A stretch of DNA of 5,533 nt, taken from assembly GCA_014382085.1 (NCBI GenBank), contig JACNKJ010000030.1, positions 1 through 5,533 of the forward strand. The letters are read 5' to 3'. Shown here in pieces: positions 1 through 4,752 of the stretch (positions within the stretch are counted from its first letter, which is position 1; each line of letters begins with the position of its first letter). The position numbers were made by a program, and so were the translations under genes. The notes under the pieces were generated by a model. It had not been told where the DNA came from. It saw only the letters and a list, made by a program, of their open reading frames with translations, and ran no database searches. This DNA comes from a bacterium (GTDB taxonomy: Bacteria; Krumholzibacteriota; Krumholzibacteriia; JACNKJ01).

Positions 1-1071
1 GCGGTGCGCGATGCTCTAGCCCGATCATTGAGGGCGCGAGATCCCCTGACATGCAAATACTACCGTCGCAAAGCCTGGATGCGTTTATGCAACGATTCCA
101 CGGGTGCTGCCAACGCAGAGCTTTGGCGATATACCGCAGACCTGCTCTACATTCTGGACAATCCGGTTTGGCGCGAGGCCTTTTTCCCCACAGGTGAAAA
201 CTGGCTTCATGTAGAGCCGGCGAGGAGCCAGGACAATAAAAGGATCAGTGAAATCGTCCTGAAACACTTGGATGAGGAATCGGCCGCCGAACTGCTCGCC
301 CTGCTTGAGAAAGTTCCCAGTGCTTTCTCGGTTGTTCGGGGAGAGCAATTAGAATGTCTTGGCTTTTACGTGGCCTTTGATCCCTCGGAAATCGACGTGG
401 ACGTTCTCATGGCTGACAGCTCTTCCGCATCCTGGATGGAGCATCTCAACTCTGATCCCTTGCCTGAGGGAAAACGGGCATTCTTCATACGTCGTTGGTT
501 AAGTGATGAACATGGTGAATCTCCGTCGGAGATTCAGGCCGCTTGTTGGTTGGACATCAAGCGAACCTACATGGAAATGCGACCCCAACTCCAGAGGGTC
601 TACTTGACATTGGATAATCCGGCACCCTACAAGGCCGTGGCCACGGAATTGGGGTTCTCTATGCCCCCGGCTCTTCAAATGAAAGGCAATGGCCGAAAGC
701 GCCACGGGGCTGTTCTGAACTTTGGCCCGGGCTCAGTGGACGGCTGGCTCACCAGCTTGTTGGCCGCGGAAACAGGCACCATGTCGGACTCGCCGATTTT
801 GGATGTTGGCGCCCAAGAATTGATTACCGGCGACCGAAGAACGGAACTGACTCGACTTGAATTTAGGGTACTTGGCTACCTGATGGAACGTCCCGGTAAG
901 GCGGTTTCCCGAACTTCGCTTTTGAATGATGTCTGGGGGCTGAGCTATGAGGGCGGAAGCAATGTGGTCGACACCGTTGTGGCGGCCTTGAGGAAGAAAC
1001 TCGGAGACTATTCTCAATGGATCAAGACTATCAGCGGAACCGGCTATAGTTACCGTCCGCCGGTTGGCTAG
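1..1071 (+). CDS. Regulator-like protein, 5'-truncated: GNAT-like domain plus OmpR/PhoB-type winged helix
   Basis: The frame is open to the left edge, so the gene very likely begins outside the window. The in-frame GTG at 4 has no visible ribosome site and is only the first possible start; residues below count from it. Residues 281-352 are a clear Trans_reg_C winged helix: LTRLEFRVLGYL, then ERPGKAVSRTSLLNDVWG, the recognition-helix signature VVDTVVAALRKKLGD, and the closing hairpin TISGTGYSYR. No phosphoacceptor receiver domain precedes it. Residues about 68-218 resemble a GNAT fold, with an opening strand LHVEPARSQD, a central strand pair near SVVRGEQLECLGFYVAFD, and an end YLTLDNPAPYKAVATELGF. 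The usual acetyl-CoA loop (Q/RxxGxG/A) is not visible, so it may sense rather than catalyse. Residues 1-65 are helical and may be the end of a larger N-terminal region, possibly an ATPase; this is from memory of similar proteins and unverified. It converges on the GH17 gene. The DNA-binding role is well supported; the target is unknown. Confidence 0.8.
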   Translation, partial: AVRDALARSLRARDPLTCKYYRRKAWMRLCNDSTGAANAELWRYTADLLYILDNPVWREAFFPTGENWLHVEPARSQDNKRISEIVLKHLDEESAAELLALLEKVPSAFSVVRGEQLECLGFYVAFDPSEIDVDVLMADSSSASWMEHLNSDPLPEGKRAFFIRRWLSDEHGESPSEIQAACWLDIKRTYMEMRPQLQRVYLTLDNPAPYKAVATELGFSMPPALQMKGNGRKRHGAVLNFGPGSVDGWLTSLLAAETGTMSDSPILDVGAQELITGDRRTELTRLEFRVLGYLMERPGKAVSRTSLLNDVWGLSYEGGSNVVDTVVAALRKKLGDYSQWIKTISGTGYSYRPPVG

Positions 1072-2081
1072 GGTTGGGCTGCAGATTCCAGGGCCACCTT
1101 CGGTGTTCGATCCGCCCTAAAAAGGCCCCAGTGTTTCTCCACCTCTTCGGGGTTCGAGCCACCCTTCCAGTTTTCGTCGAAGGCCTCGAAGACGAACACG
1201 CATTTGTGTATGGAGTCGTACCAAAGGCGCAAAGAATCGTAGAAGATCATCTGCTCGAATTCGCCAGGCCTGCCTTTGATCAAGGTGGCCTGCTCTCCTT
1301 CACTTGCAACTGAGGTAGCCCAGCCCGTCTCGCCAATGACTATCTGCCGTTCGGGGTGCATGGCTTCTACGATCGCAACCTGAGCTTTCAGCCAATCCAA
1401 CGCATCTGCCAATTGCACACCGTTCCACATGGGGTGTGCATGCATCGTGATGAAATCGAGCTCGGCCGCCAAGGTTCGGCTCTCCGGCTTGTTCCAGAAG
1501 TTGAAGTCGTCGGCTACGGTTACCGGTACCTTCACATGCTGGCGCACTCGACGCACATGTTCGATCAGTGAATCCAAAGGGCTTTTATGGGCGGACCAGT
1601 GAACCTGAGTTTCGTTGCCCACGCTCACCGCCACAACGATATCTGAATACTCATTGGCCAAGCGAATGGCGGCGTCAAGTTCTCTTTGATTAGCTTCGGG
1701 TGATTCGGCCGCGATCCAGGCTCCGAGCATCACCTTCATGTTCAACTGCTCCGCGCTGATAACATCGAGCAATAATTCTGAAGGTCCTCTCGAGCTGTAA
1801 ACGCGAAGCAGGTTCCAATGGGGAAGCATCAAGTCAAGGTCTTCACGAAGCTCACCGGCAGTTGGGTTGGGGCCGCCGGGGCGCTGACCATCCCGGTGGG
1901 GGCCGTAGCACACGGCATTGCCGAACCATTCGCCATTGAATTCGGTATCGAACTGCCGTGGCTTAAAGGGTTCATCAACGGTGATCGTCTGCGTTTTAAA
2001 GCCAGCGCTACATGCAAGGAAAAAGGCCACAAGCAACAGAGTGCTCATGGCCGAAAGCAGTTGGCGCTTCTTCCCGATCAT
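1068..2081 (-). CDS. Glycoside hydrolase family 17 lipoprotein (beta-1,3-glucan-active enzyme)
   Basis: GH17 enzymes are TIM-barrel retaining glycosidases or transglycosylases acting mostly on beta-1,3-glucans. In this 337-residue protein AVSVGNET carries the likely acid/base Glu157, and VIGETGWAT carries the likely nucleophile Glu251. The family strands LLRVYSS, KVMLGAWI and ITMHAHPMW are present, as is the closing FEAFDENWKGG...WGLFRADRTPK block, so the catalytic domain looks complete. I chose the ATG at 2081: it has a good ribosome site and gives a normal signal peptide (basic GKKR, hydrophobic LLLVAFF, then LAC with Cys24). The lipobox is relaxed (FLAC rather than LxGC), and Ser after Cys would favour the outer membrane. 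A TTG at 2141 would add 20 polar residues before the signal peptide and is less likely. It lies 40 nt downstream of the symporter gene on the same strand, so co-transcription is expected. Substrate and hydrolase versus transglycosylase activity cannot be read from sequence alone. Confidence 0.88.
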   Translation of the reverse strand: MIGKKRQLLSAMSTLLLVAFFLACSAGFKTQTITVDEPFKPRQFDTEFNGEWFGNAVCYGPHRDGQRPGGPNPTAGELREDLDLMLPHWNLLRVYSSRGPSELLLDVISAEQLNMKVMLGAWIAAESPEANQRELDAAIRLANEYSDIVVAVSVGNETQVHWSAHKSPLDSLIEHVRRVRQHVKVPVTVADDFNFWNKPESRTLAAELDFITMHAHPMWNGVQLADALDWLKAQVAIVEAMHPERQIVIGETGWATSVASEGEQATLIKGRPGEFEQMIFYDSLRLWYDSIHKCVFVFEAFDENWKGGSNPEEVEKHWGLFRADRTPKVALESAAQP

Positions 2082-2084
2082 CAG

Positions 2085-2091
2085 CTTCCTT
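2085..2091 (-). promoter_or_regulatory. Ribosome binding site of the GH17 gene
   Basis: The minus strand reads AAGGAAG followed by CTG and then ATG at 2081, which leaves 5 nt between the AGGA core and the start. It lies in the 40-nt gap after the symporter stop codon. This site decides the start at 2081 over the TTG at 2141. Confidence 0.75.
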
Positions 2092-2121
2092 TGCGTGCGG
2101 GCAGCCTGCGATCCCTTTGCC

Positions 2122-3579
2122 TTAGCTTGCGGCTGGATCAACGGCTCCAGGCTTTCCTCGGCGCTGCTCCAGTTCCTCGCGCACTTCGCGCGCTCTCGCC
2201 TCGGTAATGGGATAACTGATCACTGCCCAGATTGCGATAGCGGAAGTCAGCATGGGAACGCCCGCATCAAAGATGCGAAGCAGGACGATGGTGCTGCTGC
2301 TCTGCGAACCGCCTAAATTCACATCGAATCCCGTGGCGTTGAGCATGTAACCGCCACCCGCTAGAGCTGCGGAGAGGCCGAGTTTGACCATCCACCAGAA
2401 GATGGATCCGAACATGCCCTCACGGCGCTGATGAGTCTTGAGTTCGTCGGTGTCCACCACGTCGGCGATCATGGAGGGCATCAGGGTGAAAAGGCCGCCC
2501 AATCCGAAAGCGATCAGGGGCGCGGGCACGATTACGAGCCATGGCAGCTCGGGGTTGTAGCAGATCCATTTGAGGCCGTAGCCCAGAATGGAAACCCCGG
2601 TGGCCACGAAGAAGGCACGCCGTTTGCCGATGCGTGTTGATAGCCAGGTGACAAATGCCACCACGGCGAAGGTGCATACGGCACCCACGGTGCCTGCCCA
2701 TCCGGCGTACTTGGCGCCTTCGGTTTGATCACCCCCGAAAACGTAGTAGATGATGACGTAGAATTGGAACGAAGCCACAAGGATGAACCCGTTGAAAACC
2801 AGGAAGGTCGCCACGCACAGCTTCATGAATGCACTGTTGCTCAGCGTTTCTTTGAAGCCAGCGAAGAACTCGATGAGGTTCCGCTTAAGGCCCTTGCCTT
2901 GTTCCGTTTCGGCGGCGGCCACAGCTTGCATGCGCTCGCGTAGGAAGATGGCCGGCAGAATACCCAGTCCGATGGCGACAATTGCAATGATGATGGCCAA
3001 TCCGGCTGCGCCCGTCACTTGGTCGGGGAAAAACTTCCCCGAGTTCATGATCCAAAGGAACCATGGCGATACCACGTAGGCGAGCTGGCCCACGAAGTTC
3101 TGCGTTCCCATGAGGCGGGTTCGCTCATGATAGTCGGGAGTGAGCTCATAGCCCAGGGCCACCCAGGGCGTGGCGAAAACCGTGTAGCCCATGTAGAAGA
3201 GTATCGAGCCCACCAGGAACCAGACGAAATAGAAAGACTCGCTTCGAGCTTCCGGCAGTTGCCACAGGATTGCGAAGATCACTGCTGCGGCGATCACGCC
3301 GCCGAAGATGAAGGGTCGGCGGCGACCCCAGCGACTTTTGCTGTTGTCTGAGATGTAACCCATGAGGGGATCGGTGAAGGCGTCGGTGAGACGCGGAAGG
3401 GCCCCAAGCAGGCCAACCAGGGCAGGATTCATTCCCAGACCCAAATTCAGCACAATCATCATTCCGCCGCTTGCGGCAGCTAGCAGATTGTTGACAAAGG
3501 CACCGGCACCATAAGCCAGCCTATGCCACATTTTGATTCGATCTTCGGGAGCAGTTTTGACCTGACCGGCGGCGTTCAT
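2122..3579 (-). CDS. GPH-family (MelB-like) sugar:cation symporter, MFS superfamily
   Basis: This is an inner-membrane secondary transporter that would import small glycosides with H+ or Na+. The 485-residue protein has about twelve hydrophobic segments by eye. Family marks are clear: RLTDAFTDPLMGYISD holds Asp66 and Asp70, matching the cation-site Asp55 and Asp59 of MelB. The SRWGRRRPF loop follows near residue 83, then WVALGYELTPDYHERTRL near 140, and ADVVDTDELKTHQRREGMF near 372-390. About 25 charged C-terminal residues are probably cytoplasmic. Length is slightly above the usual 450-480. I prefer the ATG at 3579; a TTG at 3618 adds 13 residues and has no ribosome site. The GH17 gene follows after 40 nt, implying an operon in which the enzyme releases what the symporter imports. 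The actual sugar (glucose, a beta-glucan disaccharide or other) is inference from context. Confidence 0.9.
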   Translation of the reverse strand: MNAAGQVKTAPEDRIKMWHRLAYGAGAFVNNLLAAASGGMMIVLNLGLGMNPALVGLLGALPRLTDAFTDPLMGYISDNSKSRWGRRRPFIFGGVIAAAVIFAILWQLPEARSESFYFVWFLVGSILFYMGYTVFATPWVALGYELTPDYHERTRLMGTQNFVGQLAYVVSPWFLWIMNSGKFFPDQVTGAAGLAIIIAIVAIGLGILPAIFLRERMQAVAAAETEQGKGLKRNLIEFFAGFKETLSNSAFMKLCVATFLVFNGFILVASFQFYVIIYYVFGGDQTEGAKYAGWAGTVGAVCTFAVVAFVTWLSTRIGKRRAFFVATGVSILGYGLKWICYNPELPWLVIVPAPLIAFGLGGLFTLMPSMIADVVDTDELKTHQRREGMFGSIFWWMVKLGLSAALAGGGYMLNATGFDVNLGGSQSSSTIVLLRIFDAGVPMLTSAIAIWAVISYPITEARAREVREELEQRRGKPGAVDPAAS

Positions 3580-3601
3580 GAGCTCATCTCGATTCGCTCC
3601 T
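3576..3601 (-). promoter_or_regulatory. Translation start region of the symporter with a three-codon leader ORF
   Basis: On the minus strand the best ribosome site, AGGAG at 3601-3597, sits 17 nt from the chosen symporter ATG at 3579, which is too far. It sits 9 nt from another ATG at 3587-3585. That ATG opens a reading frame of Met-Ser-Ser-stop, whose TGA overlaps the symporter ATG as ATGA. The layout suggests translational coupling: a ribosome loads at AGGAG, reads three codons, stops and restarts on the symporter. A weaker GAG-rich stretch lies closer to the 3579 ATG and could act alone. What I see is the arrangement; its function is inferred. Confidence 0.4.
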
Positions 3602-3619
3602 GTTGGACGGGACGGCAAT

Positions 3620-3668
3620 GGGGGAGGGTCGGATCTTTGTCCGGGTGCCGAACAAAGTACCCTCTCCC
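3620..3668. repeat. Long two-part inverted repeat (stem-loop) in the symporter leader
   Basis: Plus-strand 3620-3629 (GGGGGAGGGT) pairs with 3659-3668 (ACCCTCTCCC) over 10 positions with one G-T wobble. Inside it CTTTGT (3635-3640) pairs perfectly with ACAAAG (3652-3657). After a 1x1 mismatch CGG (3642-3644) pairs with CCG (3648-3650) around a GTG loop. The two stems are joined by an asymmetric internal loop of 5 nt against 1 nt. No T-tract follows on either strand, so it is not a standard terminator. It would lie in the untranslated leader of the symporter mRNA, or could act as DNA. Confidence 0.55.
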
Positions 3669-3683
3669 GACAGTGAGTTCAAG

Positions 3684-3711
3684 ATGAATCTGGGGTGGGG
3701 CTTGCCGTCAA
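3684..3711 (-). promoter_or_regulatory. Possible weak promoter of the symporter-GH17 operon
   Basis: The minus strand has TTGACG (3711-3706), close to the -35 consensus, then a 16-nt spacer and ATTCAT (3689-3684), a poor -10. Just upstream of the -35 lies the perfect inverted repeat CTTCA-GT-TGAAG (3714-3725), which could bind a regulator. Transcription from here would begin shortly before the long stem-loop. Candidate organisms may use other sigma consensus sequences, so this is tentative. Confidence 0.25.
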
Positions 3712-3779
3712 CCCTTCAGTTGAAGACCTCGCAGGCAGTGGGTGAGTCGGCCGCCCCACAGTGCCGGAGAAATACTTCC

Positions 3780-3877
3780 GACCGATCTGATTTTGGACTT
3801 GATTCGGTAGCCGAATTTAGTGCATAATTGTCATCGTGGGATCGGTCACTAGATGACATTTCAAATTCCAACCGATT
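3780..3877. promoter_or_regulatory. Cluster of four ACCGAT-like half-sites in the divergent intergenic region
   Basis: ACCGAT-like words occur at 3781 (plus, ACCGATCTG), 3808-3802 (minus, ACCGAAT), 3846-3841 (minus, ACCGAT) and 3871 (plus, ACCGATTCC). The first and third extend to a perfect 8-bp inverted pair, GACCGATC at 3780-3787 and GATCGGTC at 3840-3847. They flank the candidate promoter and its palindrome. Together with the stem-loop, leader ORF and weak minus-strand promoter, this accounts for what I can see in the 339-nt gap at 3580-3918; I find no further gene there. Confidence 0.4.
3799..3828 (+). promoter_or_regulatory. Candidate promoter of the secreted-protein gene, with operator-like palindrome
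   Basis: TTGATT (3799-3804) and CATAAT (3823-3828) are separated by 18 nt and resemble sigma-70 -35 and -10 boxes. The spacer holds the inverted repeat ATTCGG-TAG-CCGAAT (3802-3816), which overlaps the -35 box and lies where a bound repressor would block polymerase. The start codon at 3919 would give a leader of about 80-85 nt. Confidence 0.45.
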
Positions 3878-3905
3878 CCGAGCGCTCTTATTTAGCTCCA
3901 CAACG

Positions 3906-3910
3906 AAAGG
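3906..3910 (+). promoter_or_regulatory. Ribosome binding site of the secreted-protein gene
   Basis: AAAGG ends 8 nt before the ATG at 3919. It selects this start over an in-frame ATG at 3853, which would place 22 extra residues before an otherwise standard signal peptide. Confidence 0.65.
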
Positions 3911-3918
3911 TCATCAAA

Positions 3919-4629
3919 ATGAACAGAAGAGCTACTGTCTTAGTGATCGCCATCCTGGCGTGCATGATTCCCACCATGAGTATTGCCCTGACTCCCTATA
4001 GCCAGGATTTCGAAAGCCTGGTTCAGTCCGACCTCGACGCTCTTAGCAACGATGGTTGGCTGGTTTATGGAAACGTCTTCGGCTACGACTGGGCTTGGTG
4101 GTACGGCTATGGAGCCTTCCCCGCTCCCAACGACGGTGCCGCGTTCAGTGCTATCGCTTCTGGTGAAGGTGGCGCGGAACAGGGTGCCCAGCAGCTAGTC
4201 GTTTTCAGCGATTACAACAACGGCAATCATGTGGATGCTTGGATCGAATCCAACGTCTTCCAGGAGCAGGTTGTTGCTACCGAGGATATCGGCGAAGTTT
4301 GGATCTTCGACTTCCAGGCCAAACTCGGCAACATTGAAGGCACTTCCACCGCGGCTGCCTTCATCAAAACCTTGGATCCCTCCAACGGCTGGGTCACCAC
4401 CAACTTCCTCACCGTGGACATGACCAGCATTCCGGATACTTGGGCTGATTACTCACTCTTCCTGGCCATTGACCCCAGTCTCGATGGTCAGATCTTCCAG
4501 TTTGGTTTCATGAACGTTGCGACGAACTACGCGGGTTCTGGAATCTTCTATGACAACATCAACTTCTATGACGAAGGCGATGTGGGTACCGAAGAGACTT
4601 CCTGGAGTACAGTTAAGAGTCTGTTCTAG
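3919..4629 (+). CDS. Secreted beta-sandwich protein, possibly carbohydrate-binding; function unknown
   Basis: A 236-residue exported protein. Residues 1-23 form a signal peptide (MNRR, then a hydrophobic core, with a likely cut after SIA at 21-23). Cys14 in ILAC is a poor lipobox and probably not lipidated. The mature part is rich in Gly, aromatic and acidic residues with alternating strand patterns, starting YSQDFESL and ending GSGIFYDNINFY, as in extracellular jelly-roll modules. An aromatic patch, GYDWAWWYGYGAF (residues 55-67), could stack on sugar rings. No catalytic motif is recognisable. After an acidic linker the protein ends in SWSTVKSLF, which may be a short C-terminal tag; it lacks the FlgD-like module of its neighbour. 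It is divergent from the symporter operon, converges on the GH16-like gene and ends in a strong terminator, so it is probably monocistronic. Glycan binding is inferred from context and composition only. Confidence 0.85.
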   Translation: MNRRATVLVIAILACMIPTMSIALTPYSQDFESLVQSDLDALSNDGWLVYGNVFGYDWAWWYGYGAFPAPNDGAAFSAIASGEGGAEQGAQQLVVFSDYNNGNHVDAWIESNVFQEQVVATEDIGEVWIFDFQAKLGNIEGTSTAAAFIKTLDPSNGWVTTNFLTVDMTSIPDTWADYSLFLAIDPSLDGQIFQFGFMNVATNYAGSGIFYDNINFYDEGDVGTEETSWSTVKSLF

Positions 4630-4651
4630 CTTCACTGTATTTCCTCCAAAG

Positions 4652-4685
4652 AAGGGGTCCGGCATTAGCCGGGTCCCTTTTTTTT
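4652..4685 (+). terminator. Intrinsic terminator of the secreted-protein gene
   Basis: A 12-bp stem (4652-4663 with 4668-4679, including two adjacent G-T wobbles) closes an ATTA loop. It runs directly into an unbroken run of eight T at 4678-4685. It starts 22 nt after the stop codon at 4629. This is a textbook rho-independent terminator for the plus strand. Confidence 0.92.
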
Positions 4686-4700
4686 GATCCATGGGCATGG

Positions 4701-4729
4701 AAAAGGGCCTCGGACCAGCTCCGAGGCCC
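4701..4729 (-). terminator. Intrinsic terminator of the GH16-like gene
   Basis: GGGCCTCGGA (4705-4714) and TCCGAGGCCC (4720-4729) form a perfect 10-bp GC-rich stem with a 5-nt loop. On the minus strand the stem is followed by four T (4704-4701). It begins 23 nt past the stop codon at 4753. The T-run is short, but the position and stem strength fit a terminator. Confidence 0.85.
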
Positions 4730-4752
4730 GGCCTTTGTCAGGTGAACCCGAG

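Noticed and set aside
2082..2141. TTG start at 2141 for the GH17 gene, overlapping the symporter gene by 20 nt
   Set aside because: It adds 20 polar residues before a standard signal peptide and lacks the clear AAGGAAG site found before the ATG at 2081.
1074..3351. Several plus-strand open frames opposite the GH17 and symporter genes
   Set aside because: They are antisense shadows of well-supported family members and show no domain or start signal of their own.
3580..3618. TTG start at 3618 for the symporter
   Set aside because: The upstream sequence is C-rich with no ribosome site, and the extra 13 residues do not match the usual GPH N-terminus.
3603..3827. 74-codon open frame on the plus strand in the intergenic region
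   Set aside because: No ribosome site and low-complexity, non-protein-like composition; it covers the stem-loop and promoter elements.
3716..3901. 61-codon open frame on the minus strand between the divergent genes
   Set aside because: It crosses the candidate promoter and repeats and has no recognisable protein features.
3853..3918. In-frame ATG at 3853 for the secreted protein
   Set aside because: It would bury the signal peptide 22 residues inside the protein; ATG 3919 has its own ribosome site.
3919..3960. Lipoprotein signal (ILAC, Cys14) in the secreted protein
   Set aside because: Leu at -2 and a very short hydrophobic run fit a lipobox poorly; the SIA site at 21-23 fits ordinary signal peptidase better.
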